DNA from: Warburgia ugandensis
Taxonomy: Eukaryota; Streptophyta; Magnoliopsida; Canellales; Canellaceae
Reading direction: 5' to 3'
Length of the DNA: 64,000 nucleotides
Assembly: GCA_035236585.1 (NCBI GenBank)
Contig: CP141139.1
Span: forward strand, 41,363,217-41,427,216
Below the pieces are notes generated by a model that saw only the letters and a program-made list of their open reading frames with translations, was not told the DNA's origin and searched no databases. Shown piece after piece: positions 1 to 11,028 of the stretch (positions are counted from its first letter, which is position 1; each line of letters starts with the position of its first letter). The translations under genes and the position numbers were made by a program.

Positions 1-625
1 AACACTCCACCACACCATCATAGAGTTGTATGACTCCTCCCCCATGACTTTCTATTTCCCACTTCCATTTCTTTATTTTATCCCTTTCTCTTCTATCTCT
101 TTCTTTTGTAGCTTATCTTGTTTCTCCACTCTCTTTTATCTCCTTTCCTTCCATCCATATCTTTTTCCTTATATCCAATCTATCTTCATCTCCATCTCTT
201 CCACCTACAATTCACATCCGATACCCTGCTTCTTTTGAATTCCACACCCTACTCTTTCTATCCCTTCTTTTCTTCCTTCCATTCATCCCTACATTGCAAC
301 CCTCTTTGCTTGTTTCTCCTTGTCATCTCAGCCATTCATTCCTTAGGGTTATCACCTTAAAGTTCTATAAATAGAGGTGAGAAAGAAAGAACATAGGACC
401 TCTTACTTATCCCTCAATACAAAGCCAAACCTAGGAGAAATAGAGGGAGAGAGATCACTCTCACCATGTCCCTCTTAGATATTAACATCCACTATAAGGA
501 GAAGATGTAAGAGTCTCAACCTACAATCACACTTCCCTTCTTTTTTCTCCCTCTTTTTCTCCTTTTTCACTCATATGCATCCTTCTTTGCATGTTGATCG
601 GTGTCATCGCCACCCCTTTAGCCTT
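1..625. other. Unassigned AT/CT-rich sequence left of element A
   Basis: The plus strand is strongly pyrimidine-rich up to about 340, followed by a TATA-like box and then a purine-rich stretch with several GAGAGA-type runs. Short open frames on the plus strand are rich in Phe, Ser and Leu, as expected from CT-rich noncoding DNA, and look like no protein family. The layout (TATA box followed by a purine-rich leader) would suit the promoter half of an LTR into which element A inserted, but I found no target duplication linking it to the sequence right of 9480. Confidence 0.4.
366..373 (+). promoter_or_regulatory. TATA-like box
   Basis: The sequence tataaata lies between a CT-rich upstream block and a purine-rich downstream block, matching the plant TATA consensus. 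No coding region follows before element A begins at 626, so if functional it would have been an LTR or lost-gene promoter. Confidence 0.35.
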
Positions 626-3120
626 TGTTGTTGTTTTGAATAAAACTCCAAGCACACAAATAATTTACAATATAGTATGCTAGAGAGGTCAATTCCGCAA
701 GGAGTTGAACTAATGTGATGCTAGTGCTTCCTACTTTAAACCATATAACCTAGTTAAAATTCAAGTGATTTTTTATTTAAACTAAGAATGGAAATCAAAA
801 CATGAAATTCAAAGCTAAGAAAAAATAAGAAACATACTAGATTGAAAACTTTCCTAAAACATGCACTTTCTAAAAGTAAAACTTTCCTAAATTGAAAAAT
901 TCTATTTTATGACTTTCCAACTCAAAAATTTCATAAAATTCAATTTAAAAACTTTCCTAAACATGAAATTAATAAATAACATAAGGAAAACATGCTTTAA
1001 CAAAATACTTTCCTAATTATGGAAAACTAAGCAACTAAATCAACTACTTTAGAAAGTATGACAAAATTAATTACTTTGTGAACTAACTAAGATGCAAACT
1101 AATGGAATTTAACTACAATTAAACAAGAGAAATAAATGAAAGCAATCACTAACAACAATGAAAGGAAAACTACTCAAATAATATACATGTAACCATGGAA
1201 TGATATACGTGATTCATTGGATAGGAGTGGATTTAGTCAACTACTTTGGAGCCTAAGCATCCAATCTCTTTCTAACATTAACTAAGCTATCTAAGAATCT
1301 AACTGAGTTCTTGAAAAATCAAGTGAATATGATTGTATAATGCTGGAAATTCACATGCACCATTCATGCAAATAAATTCCAGTAGTAAGGTAATTGAAAC
1401 ACTCAATGACTAGAACATGTAAAACATGGAATTAATCACTTCTAATGCAATCGAACATTTAAGAAAAAAGTTAATGAACTGTTGGACACAAACATGAATT
1501 GAAAATTCCAACTAATCTCATTGAATATCCAAAAAGTCATCAACATAATACTCCATACATGTAGTCCAAATCTAAAACCAAAGCTGACAAATCAGGAGGG
1601 TTGAAAGAGAATAAAGATGCAATGAAAGATAAAGAAAAAAACTAGATTCAAGATGACTTCCCTTGGCTGTCACTCTAAGGGAAAACTAGACTTGAATCTT
1701 AGTTTAAAAGCAAGGAAAGCTGAGGGAAAAAACAAGGCAAACTAACATGAAAAGAATTAGAGTAAACAAGAGAAGAAGTTGAACTAACCTTTGAAGGAAA
1801 AATAACATGAAGAAGGTATGGAACACTTGAAGACTTGTTTCACACCCTTGAAAAAGAAGTGGCAGCCACCCACACAAAGGAAAAACAAAACGAAAAGAGA
1901 GAGAAGGATGAGTACGGAAGAGGACATCCTCCTCCAAGTGGAGGAGGCATCTTTTTTGTAAGTGGAAAAGTATATGTTTTGCTTAAGTTTTGGGCTGCTT
2001 TTGTAAATCTTCTCCTATTTTTCCTAGGGTAACCTAAGTGGGAATTAAAGAGTTTCAATTGAATGGCTAGGATGGGAGAAAAGGGTAGAAATCAAATAGG
2101 AAAGTGAGGAAGGGGGTTGGCTGCCTTAAGGATGGGAGTAAGTGAGAGGCAGCACCTTTTTAGGAAGGGGCATCTCCCCACTTGCAAAATCATTGAATGC
2201 TCTATTTTTTTATCAAGGTGGGTGGGGAATGGTTGGTAAAGAGGTAGAAGGTGTTAGGTGGAGAGATTTGATTGGTTGGAAAGTTTGCTATGAAGTGGAA
2301 TGGGATAGAGTTTTGAAAATTCTCTTAAGAGTGATGTGGAAATTAAGGAAAAAGTGAGGAAAAGTGAGAAAAACACTAATAATTGATTGCTCTTATCCCA
2401 TTGGTCAACATGCCATCTTGTTATAAAATATTTTCTCTTAATTATCTTCAAAATATATCATGGAAAACTCTCTTGAATCTCCTCCAATCCTAGCCTTTCA
2501 TTTAGCTTAGCTTGATGGCTTAAATGGCTAACTTTTAAGGCTCCATTGGCTAAGCTTCATTGCTAGCTTAGGATGCTTTCTTGGCTTCAACCCTTAGGTT
2601 GAGTTGCTAGTACTATTTGGCTTGAATTCCTTAGCTTGTCACCTTCTTTCATGGCTTATATGGCTAATGTGGCTTAAGTGGCTTCCATGCAAAGGTGGTG
2701 GGAATGCATGTCTTACTTCATGGGCCCACTTTGGCCATCTTTATCTCCTTTAAGCACATCCATTATTGATCCAAAAGATGATCTTGGCATTTGGTTTATG
2801 TTCAAGTGATGATTTTGGGGCTTTGGCTCAATCTTTTAATCTTGATCTTCAATTTCATCCCGATTGATCTCAGTCGTTGGATCACCATCTTACTTCCTAA
2901 ATAAATTGAAAAATCCTAATTAAATCCTATAAAAATATGAATAACCACATACTTACCTTAGATTAGCTTTTGGACATATAAAATAATAAAATTTTGGGTT
3001 ATTAGGTAAAAAATGCATGCATTATTATGTTTGTTTTAAAAAAGCTAAGTTATCACTATAAGTTGTAACATATGGGTAACTAATTGGGTGGCCTTTATGC
3101 AAAATTAAATAGTTATCACA
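626..3120 (-). repeat. 3' LTR of element A
   Basis: In plus coordinates it begins TGTTGTTGTTTTG and ends TTATCACA, giving TG...CA termini. It aligns along its length with 6721-9480. It contains a cluster of ACTTTCCTAAA-like motifs (about 860-1050) and a cluster of TGGCTTA-like motifs (about 2500-2700), both shared with the other Athila-like LTRs here. Short open frames inside it are incidental. Confidence 0.8.
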
Positions 3121-3131
3121 CCCCCCAACTA
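3121..3131 (-). promoter_or_regulatory. Polypurine tract of element A
   Basis: Reading the minus strand, GTTGGGGGG directly precedes the LTR start TGTGATAACT. This is the usual position of the plus-strand primer in LTR retrotransposons. The same arrangement, slightly altered, is seen at 63061-63071 in element E. Confidence 0.7.
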
Positions 3132-4500
3132 GCATTTTACTAGTCCAAAGAAAAACATACAAAAAATCATTTTTGAAAAACCTATGCAAGGTGCCACTTC
3201 GTATGCAACAAGTCTTTAAACCCCTAGGTTACCCTTAGTGGATGAGTTTAGCCTCATGAGGATTTGTAGTGGATATACCCACAAAATTCTCTAAATTTTT
3301 ATGCAAGGTCTTTCTTCATCTGAGAAATTTGTTTGTTTATTCATCTTACATTAAGTATGTAACATTAGCTAGCTAATATGAACAAAAAGGTTCAAAATAG
3401 AACCCTTATGCTAAAAATATCCCATTATTTCATTAAACATCCAAAGGTAAGTGTGTGTTATAGAACATATATCATTATAGTTTCCAAGCTAAATATCACC
3501 TAAATTACTATCCAAATGTATGCTTTGACTTCAATTCTCATAGGATATACTTATCACTCAGAAAGTTTTAAATCTCTCATTAATTTATGAGTAGAATATT
3601 GTTAATCAAATCCAAAAGTCTCACATATTTCATACAAAATAATGATAACTAAGAAAGAATGATAATGGTCTCATGAAAGTATATCAACTACTAAGAATAT
3701 TACAGTCTACCAAAGTCCCTATTCATTCATAACCATGTCCAAGCCATATTCCTAAGATCAAGTGAAGACTTGTATTAGGATGAAACGTAGGCTTCAGTAA
3801 GGGTTATTAAAAGAATGGTTATAAAGGTAAACAAAGGTTGTCTAGAAAATATATAAAGGTATTCTATTAGTGTATTCATAGCTTTTCCATTTTTCCTTGC
3901 AAGAGTGAACATTCTTGATTTTCATTGGTTATTCCTTTCGTTTCTTTATTTATTTTTCTACTTGACTTTATATATAGCCACTTTGAATTTTTCTTCTTTT
4001 TTCACCCATTTTGATGTTCATCTCTTGAATTGGTTTGTTCATGCTTTATCTCAAGATGTTCTTCAATCTTCTCTACATATTGCCAAAACAAATGGGTAAT
4101 GGATATAGGTAAAGGTTATTTGGCTAACAAAGAAAAGGCTGATATTTATAAGGCTCAAGGGGTTAACTAATAGAAAATAATATAGGGAAGGTTAAAGGCT
4201 TTGGATTTTATCAAGTATGGCCTTTATCATTTCCTAGGTTTTATATAACTTAAGAATAATTATAAACATAAGAGATATGTGGTATAGTCTTTTGTAATTT
4301 CTCAATAGTTGACCAAGATGAAGAATAATGAGAACAACTATGAAATAATGTCTGTTCAAGAAAATTTTGTGTATAACTCTAAAAAATATGGATGGCTCGA
4401 AACCAACTTGGGTTATAAATCTCCATAGATCTTCTTCAGGATCTCTAAGGTACATCTTCTCTTCAACTTAAACTATATATAGCTATTTTGTGCAATTAAT
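3132..4500 (-). other. 3' noncoding region of element A
   Basis: There is no coding frame of note. The stretch is homologous to 40118-41540 and, in reverse orientation, to 61900-63060, which occupy the same place between integrase and 3' LTR. Shared landmarks include the block at about 4210-4290 with the sequence around the annotated open frame 4234-4455. No env-like gene was recognised. Confidence 0.6.
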
Positions 4501-5481
4501 ATTTTGAGTTTAAATTTTCATGAGATTGTTCAAATTAGATTGGCAAGTCCCAATCAAGTACATCTTATACATTGCAACATTCAATATGAATTTTAGGCTC
4601 TATATGGGGATCTACTCTAGCTTGCTATTGAGAAATGTCCATTCAAGGCACAGTATCCAACAGCTCGTTCACCTGCTCAATGGATGTGTCTTTATCAAAG
4701 TCATAAAAATAAGTGGGACACGAATTTAGAAGATTTGGGTTGGATGTTTGTAAAGCTTCATTCTCTTCATCATAATTGTAAGGAGCAACACATGATGATA
4801 AGATACATCCATCCTATTATCAGTAACAAATGGTTCTTCAGTATCCCTAATTCTTTTTCTTTCCTCAATCCTTTTATTCATTGAGAAATGTTTCTGTCAA
4901 TATTTTTCTATATTGGATTCATTTTCCTTAGTCCATTCCTCTCTCTCTCTCTCTCTCTTATTTCATTTCCTCATGCATCTTTTCACTGGCAGCCATGGTT
5001 TGCTCTATTTTCTTAAAAAATTGTTACATATCCTCTTTTAATGGTTGTTCTGCATACTGTAGAGTAAATGGCTTGTAGGGTTGGTATTGTTATGACATTT
5101 GAGTACTGACAAAGGGCTGAGTAGGTTTAATCCATGATGTTTGACCCTGATAATCTAAATAATCATGGTAGTGTTAATTAGGGTGGGACCATTGTGTTTC
5201 TTCTTGATATTGGTAATCCTGAGACCATGGCTATTCATGATGCTTAGCCCATCCATTATAATTTTTCCCAAGTAGTGATCATTGCTAGGATATGTAAATG
5301 CATTAGATGCATCCACTAGCTCTTGATAATAACCATTGTAAGTGAAGCTTGTTGGCCATGAAGAAGTGGGGTGGGGATGCTCTGAATAGTTATAATTATT
5401 AAGGTATTGTGGTTGTGGAGTAGCTTGCTTAGAAGCTATTATCTTAAGAAATTGACTTTTCATAATATCTAGCCTATCCAT
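4500..5481 (-). pseudogene. gag C-terminal remnant of element A
   Basis: The longest intact stretch starts at 5481 on the minus strand with a frame rich in Asn, Tyr, Pro and Gln. Further down, other frames give Tyr/Gln-rich and acidic segments ending near a stop at about 4650. This resembles the low-complexity C-terminal part of Athila gag proteins, which lacks catalytic motifs. The conserved gag core seen at 33414-34530 and at 51400-51720 is absent here, so the leader joins straight to this tail. There are at least two frameshifts and several stops. A (CT)10 run interrupts it. The identity is inferred from position and composition. Confidence 0.45.
4939..4958. repeat. (CT)10 microsatellite
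   Basis: Ten uninterrupted CT units within the decayed gag tail of element A. Confidence 0.9.
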
Positions 5482-6690
5482 CGATAAACCTATGAAATCT
5501 ATCCCCTTCTTAATAGTCCTATGTTCTCAACTTTGTACTCAAGGAAATAAATCATTATGTACAACAAATGAGGTTCTTTTTTGTGGCAAACCTACTACAT
5601 GATGCAACCTAAATACTAGTCCTAAGCAAAATGATGCACAACCAAATCCTAGTATCCAATAATTGAGTAGTGTCTTGATTATCTTTGCTTAGTGCATAAG
5701 TGGTAGCCTCTTAGACCTAGATCTTAATAGCTCCTATCCAAATTTGACTACTGCCTACCAGTTAGGTTCTTCTGAAAAGTGGTTAAGACAATCCTCATGT
5801 TAGAAGGTATTTAAACCTCCACTAACATCAATGAAAGGCATGGGAAAAGCACTTGGGATTTTAGGACACCTACTATAACCACAGTGCACAGAAGCTAGTG
5901 GAGTGACAATATATCATGCCCATCTAAAAGGGTCTTTTGAGCTCGATACCTTAAGTCTCTTTCTACATGATTTGAAATTAATATTCAAGGGTTGGGATCA
6001 TGGCATACAAGGATATGTATTGATTCCTAAGTGGGCCAAGGAGTGGGCAATAAAATCTAGTCCTTATCTTATAAGGGTTCCTGTGAGGCCCCTATTAACA
6101 TTAGTTCCATTCTACCATAAAGTTGTAAATATGCAATGCAATGCAAAAAACAAACCAATGCAACCTATATGCTATCCAGTCAAGGTTAGATAGGTGCTCT
6201 AATGCAACAATCCTAAGTGAGGATGCAACAATTATCAATGAATGATCCTAATCTATATTAATTATACTAACATCCAAATGAAAATTACACTAAATGCAAA
6301 TTATCCTAAAAATTGAGTGAGTGAGACTCACATTGAGGAGTCTAATGATGATCAAGTGTGGGACACCATACCCCACACTTATGCTATATTATTATAACCC
6401 ATTTAACATTAAATAATAAGGAAATTGCAATTTACAATCGGCCTCACTATAAGTTTCACTAAAGTCCTCATTTAGGAAAGCGATAAAACCTAATCTAAGA
6501 TGATGAAGCCATGGGCCATAGGATCGCCACTACTCCTTTGCTAGTTTCCCTCACACAAAAATTAAAGAAATATGGTCAATATGAGAAAAATAGTAAAAAA
6601 TGCAAAAATTATGTAAAAACCCTAATCTAATGTACCCTAAACCTTGACTACAGGAAAATAACTTAAAATATGGAGCACTACACAAATTGT
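5482..6690 (-). other. 5' leader of element A
   Basis: This lies between the primer-binding site and the gag remnant and is homologous to the leader at 34531-35654 in the next Athila-like copy, including the block around 5905-6060. The plus-strand frame 5903-6193 is a shadow. No function beyond an untranslated leader can be supported. Confidence 0.55.
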
Positions 6691-6698
6691 TGCAACTT

Positions 6699-6714
6699 CC
6701 CCGCAACGACGCCA
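6699..6714 (-). promoter_or_regulatory. Primer-binding site of element A
   Basis: On the minus strand the sequence TGGCGTCGTTGCGGGG follows the LTR end after a few bases. It matches the Athila-type primer-binding site (TGGCGCCGTTGCCGGGG in the lineage) with two differences. This is the best preserved such site in the window and fixes the orientation of element A. Confidence 0.8.
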
Positions 6715-9151
6715 AAAACTTGTTATTGTTTTAAATAAAACTCACAAGCACATGAATCATTTACAACATAGTACGCAAGTGAGGTTGATCCCATGAGGAG
6801 TTGAACTAATGTAATGCTAATGGTCCCTACTTTAAACTATCTAACCTAGCCAAAATTCAAGTGATTTTTTTATCTAAAATAAGAATGAAAATTAAAACAT
6901 AAAATTGAAAACTAAGTGTAAACAAGAAACATGCTAAATTGAAAACTTTCCTAAAACATGCACTTTCTAAAAGTAAAACTTTCATAAATTAAAAACTTCT
7001 ATTTTATGACTTAACTAAAAACTTTCCTAAAGTGAAACATTCTTAAAATTTAATGTATCAACTTTCCTAAACATGAAATTAACAACTAATTTAAGGAAAA
7101 CATACTTTAACAAACAACTTTCCTAATTATGCAAAACTATGAAAACTAAGCAACCAAATCAACTACTTTTAGCAAGTATGAAAAAATTAATTACTTTCTA
7201 AACTAACTAAGATGCAAACTAATGGAATCTAGCTACAACTAAACAAGTGAAATAAATGAAATCAATCACTAACACCAATGAAAGGAAAACTACCCAAATA
7301 ACATACACGTAACCATGGAATGATATACATGATTCATTGGATAGGATTAGATTTAGTCAACTACTTTGGAATCTAATCTTGCAGTGTATTTCTAATATTA
7401 ACTACGCTATCTAACAATTAACTGAGCTCTTAAACAATCAAGTGAACATGATTGTATAGTTCTGAAAATTAACACACACCATTCATGCAAAGAAATTCCA
7501 ATAGTAAAGTAATTGAAACATTTATTGACTAGCACATATAAAACATGGAATTAATTACTTCTAATGCTTAAGAACAAATTTAATTAATTACTAGATACAA
7601 ACATGAATTGAAAATTCCAACTAATCTCATTGAATCACATCCAAAAGGTCATCAACATAATACTTCAAACATATAGTCCAAATGTGAAACTTAAATGCTC
7701 TTACAATGATGTTCACTTAATCTCAATCAATCCTTAATTACAAGCCAAATCTTCTTCAATTGTTCCAACATTCACTCATGAACAAGAATTCTTGAAATCA
7801 AGGGAAAATCCTATGCAAAACTATGGCAACAACCAATGAAACTTAAGCAACCAAAGCTAGAAAAACAAGAGGGCTGAAAGAAAATAAAGATGCAATGAAA
7901 GATAAATAACAAAACTAGGTTCAAGATGACTTCCCTTCACTATCACACCAAGGGAAAACCATCATTGAATCTTATTTTAGAAGCAAGGAAAGCTAAAGGA
8001 AAAACAAGGCAAACTAACATGAAAAGAATTAGAGTAAACAAGAGAAGAAGTTGAATTAACCTTTGAAGGAAAAATCACATGAACTAGGCATGGAACACTT
8101 GAAGAATTGCCTCACATCCTAGGAAAAGAAGTGAAAACCACCCAAACAAAGGAAATATAAAGCAATAATAGATAGAAGGATGAGCCAGGAAGAGGACATC
8201 TTCATCCAAGTGAAGGCAGTGACTTTTCTTAAAGTGGAAAAGTATATCTTTTGCTTAAGTTTTGGGCTGATTTTATCAATCTTCTCCTATTTTTCCTAAG
8301 GTAACCTAATACTAAGCTGTTGTGGGAGTTGGCTTCTTTAAGGATGGGAGTAGATGGGAGACACCACCTTTTCAAGAAGGGCATCTCCCCCCTTCCAAAA
8401 TCGTTGAATCCTTTATTTTTTATTAAGGTGGATGGGGAATGGTTGGGAAAGAGGAAGATGGTGTTAGGTTCAAAGATTTGATTGGTTTGAAAGTTTACTA
8501 AGAAGTGGAATGGGATAGAGTTTTGAAAATTTGGAGTGCATCTTAAGGGTGAGGTGGAAATTAAAGAAAAAGTGAGAAAAACACTACAAATTGATTGCTC
8601 TTTTTCCATTGGTCCACATGCCATCTTATTCTAATAGATTTTTCATTAATTATCTTCAAACCCCATTGGCTTGCTTAGAAAGCGTTCTTAGCCTGACTTC
8701 TTTGCTTCAACCCTTTGCTTGAGTGGCTTCTATTGTTTGGCTTGAATTTCGTAGCTTGCCACCTTCTTTCATGGCTTATATGGCCAAGGTGGCTTAAGTG
8801 GCATCTATGCAAACATGGTGGGAATGCATGGCTTACTTCATGGGCCTACTTTGGCCATCTTTGGCTCCTTTAATTACATCCATTACATGTCCACAAATTA
8901 TCTTGGAATTTGGTTTATGTTCAAGTGATAATTTTGAGGCTTTGACTCAATCTTTTGATCTTGATCTTCAATTTCTTCCCAATCAATCTCATCCATTGGA
9001 TCATCATCTTACTTCTTACAAAAAGTGAAAAATCCTAATTAAATCCTAAAAAAACATGATTAATCACTGACTTAATTTGGATTAGTTTTTGGACCTATAA
9101 AATAACAAACTTTTGGGTTAAAAATGCATGTATTATGAATTTTGGTTTAAA

Positions 9152-9225
9152 ACCCCTAATTTACTTCTATTAGTTGTAACACTGTAACACATGGGTGTTA
9201 CAACTAATAGAAGTAAATTAGGGGT
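9152..9225. repeat. Perfect 31-bp inverted repeat at SINE junction
   Basis: Arms 9152-9182 and 9195-9225 are perfect reverse complements with a 12-bp spacer. The left arm is the original LTR sequence, as its counterpart near 3045-3075 shows; the right arm is an inverted extra copy lying directly before the SINE. Confidence 0.9.
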
Positions 9226-9226
9226 A

Positions 9227-9420
9227 GAAGGGGAGCCTTGGCACAATGGTAAAAGTTGTCATCATGTGACCTTGAGGTCACCGATTTGAGGCGTGGAATT
9301 AACCCCTTGCAAAATGTAAGGTAAGGCTACCTACTATAGGCCCTTGTGGTCCACCCCTTCCCTGGACCCTGGATAGGGGAGAGCTTTGTGCACCGGGCCT
9401 GCCCAATTGAAAAAAAAAAA
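9227..9420 (+). mobile_element. Au-type SINE
   Basis: Starts gaaggggagccttggcac and carries a tRNA-derived head with an A-box-like segment (about 9235-9249) and a B-box-like segment (about 9282-9292). The body then matches the plant Au SINE pattern, with the blocks CCCTTGTGGTCC, CCCCTTCCCTGGACCC and GTGCACCGGGC. It ends in an A-rich tail at 9409-9420. The sequence TGTAACACATGGG occurs at 9183-9195 and 9423-9435, consistent with a 13-bp target duplication, but the 5' copy is separated from the SINE by the inverted duplication. SINEs are noncoding and depend on LINE enzymes for movement. Confidence 0.88.
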
Positions 9421-9977
9421 GTTGTAACACATGGGTAACTAATTGGGTGGTTTTTATGCAAAATTAAACCTTTATCTGACTTCACTTACACCTTTCTTCC
9501 ATCATTTCTCATCCCCCTCCTTAACCTTACATGCATTACCCTTCTCCCACCTCACATTTTTTTCATGCCATCCTCTATCCACTCTTTCCCACACCTTCCA
9601 TATCTCTTTTACATGTTTCACACCTTGCCTTCATCTCCCTCCTCTTTCACTTCCACACATCACACCTTAGCCCCGTCCCCCTCCTCTTACATGCACACCC
9701 TCTACTTCACTTTCCTTACATGCACACCCCTTTCAACTTACACTCACACGCACTTTTTCTTCTTTCTAGCCTTCCATCTTCTTGTTCTTCTTTCTTTGGG
9801 TTTTGGAAGCAACAAGGAAACAAAGAAAACCTTATGCCACTTTCCATTGCAGCTAAGAATTCTATCCTTCCTAAAGTTCAGGATTACTTTGGGTGAGTGG
9901 CGTATTGGGTTACAGATGAGAAAAGCTTGGTGGTAGTTTTAGTGTACTTTGGGTTGAAAAAATGTATACAAGCCCTT

Positions 9978-10049
9978 GTTGAGTGACACAACCAAGAGAG
10001 TTATAAAGTAGTGAACATGGAAAAATCCTAGTTGAGTGACACAACCAAG
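9978..10049 (+). repeat. Two copies of a 19-bp motif, 53 bp apart
   Basis: The sequence gttgagtgacacaaccaag occurs exactly at 9978-9996 and 10031-10049. Its ends are partly self-complementary (CTTGTTG with CAACCAAG), so it may form a small hairpin. Function unknown. Confidence 0.8.
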
Positions 10050-10143
10050 GAATCCTTCAATAGACACTTGAAGTAAATTTTGTTTTCTTTATTTGTTAAT
10101 TTTATTTTCCTTATGTATTTAAATTCCCTTGTAGTCAAGTTAC

Positions 10144-10257
10144 GTAAAATGAAAGTAGTTCTTATTTAAGTGGTTAATTAGTTTATTTACTTATCTACTT
10201 GTAAAATGAAAGTAGTTCTTATTTAAGTGCTTAATTAGTTTATTTACTTATCTTATT
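10144..10257 (+). repeat. 57-bp tandem duplication
   Basis: Two adjacent copies beginning GTAAAATGAAAG at 10144 and 10201, differing at one internal base and at the extreme end. This is a recent local duplication. Confidence 0.9.
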
Positions 10258-11018
10258 TACATGCTTTAGTTAGTTACTTTAGTTTATTTGCTTGAGTTTA
10301 ATTGATGTCATTAAATGTTGACAAGGTTAATGTAGGTTAGCTTAGACTTAATTGAATCTATTTATTAAAGAGTCTTTGTGGGATTTGCTTTATCTATGTT
10401 GTAATAGATCCATGCACTTGTTGTATAACTATGAAATTCTTTGACACTTTTTCCTTCCATTTTTTGGTGACAAGTTCACTGATCTTCAAGCTTTCAAAGG
10501 GCTTTTACTCCACTAATGTGGGGATGAAGATGAATGAATTGAATCATCAATCTAATACCACTTTCGTCAATGTCCTTATTAGAAACCAATGGATTTTTCA
10601 TGTTCATAGGTCACTAGAGGTGTAATAACCCCAATTTTTGTAATTGATTGAGAAAAATCAATAAAGTTTGAGTTTCAGAATATTCCAAAAATAAAAAATA
10701 TGAAACATCAAAATTTAGAATGTACTAAGAAATACGAATCCAACGCCACTAAGTACACTCAAATCCGAGATCATGGGAATAAAACCCAAAATTTTATGCA
10801 TAAATGGCAAAACGGTCTTTTTACACCATGTGGGGCCCACATGGGGCCCACAAGGGACCCAACAACCAATTTTATCAGAAACCCATGTGAATCATGAGTC
10901 AACAAACATCAGCTGGTCTTGGGGAAGAAAAATTAAGCATGGGAGCATTGAAGACTTTCATGCCATTTAATAATAAAAAAATAAAATATTATAATCATGG
11001 AAAAAGAGCCAAAATGCC

Positions 11019-11028
11019 TATAAATAAA
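11019..11028 (+). promoter_or_regulatory. TATA box of element B 5' LTR
   Basis: tataaataaa lies about 400 bp into the LTR. The equivalent box is conserved in the 3' LTR at 19874-19880. Transcription of the element would start shortly downstream. Confidence 0.6.

Larger units (their letters stand above)
626..9480 (-). mobile_element. Athila-like Ty3/gypsy element A, pol deleted
   Basis: Two related sequences, 626-3120 and 6721-9480, flank a 3.6-kb interior, both reading as LTRs on the minus strand. A primer-binding site complementary to the Athila type lies just inside the right LTR and a G-rich polypurine tract just inside the left one. From the 5' side the interior holds a leader of about 1.2 kb, a gag C-terminal-like remnant and the 3' noncoding region. 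No protease, reverse transcriptase, RNase H or integrase could be found. The right LTR carries an Au SINE. No clean target duplication was seen. The element is non-autonomous or internally deleted; lineage is assigned by similarity to the pol-bearing copies later in the window. Confidence 0.75.
6721..9480 (-). repeat. 5' LTR of element A, with SINE insertion
   Basis: Begins TGTTATTGTTTTAAAT at 6721, next to the primer-binding site, and aligns with 626-3120. The outer end (TTTATCTGA) departs from the expected TTATCACA of the partner, so it is either mutated or trimmed by a few bases. An Au SINE and an inverted duplication (9152-9420) interrupt it near the outer end. The two LTRs also differ by several indels, for example extra sequence at about 7690-7870, so the insertion is old. 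Confidence 0.75.
9481..10620 (+). other. Probable Athila-like LTR end and leader remnant
   Basis: This stretch is CT-rich at first, then T-rich with TTTATTT/TTAGTT runs. At about 10369 a block resembling the end of Athila-type LTRs (AGTC..TGTGGGAT) is followed at about 10440 by TTTGACACTTTTTCC, which could be a primer-binding site decayed mainly by transitions. The open frames 9443-9936 are composition-driven and match no family. Element B interrupts it at 10620. Identification is tentative. Confidence 0.35.

Noticed and set aside
26..360. Overlapping plus-strand open frames as a possible host gene
   Set aside because: They are Phe/Ser/Leu-rich translations of CT-rich DNA, overlap in two phases and show no domain or splice-supported continuation.
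3132..4500. Envelope-like gene in the 3' region of Athila-like elements
   Set aside because: I looked in all three homologous 3' regions for a conserved frame with a signal peptide and membrane segment and found none shared between copies.
5903..6193. 96-residue plus-strand frame
   Set aside because: It lies antisense to the leader of element A, and the homologous leader at 34980-35115 does not keep the frame open.
9227..9300. tRNA gene suggested by A-box and B-box-like words
   Set aside because: These belong to the tRNA-derived head of an Au SINE; the cloverleaf is not complete and SINE body sequence follows directly.
9443..9936. Three overlapping open frames that could be a secreted His/Pro-rich protein
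   Set aside because: All arise from one CT-rich block read in different phases; none has a consistent codon pattern or a known motif.
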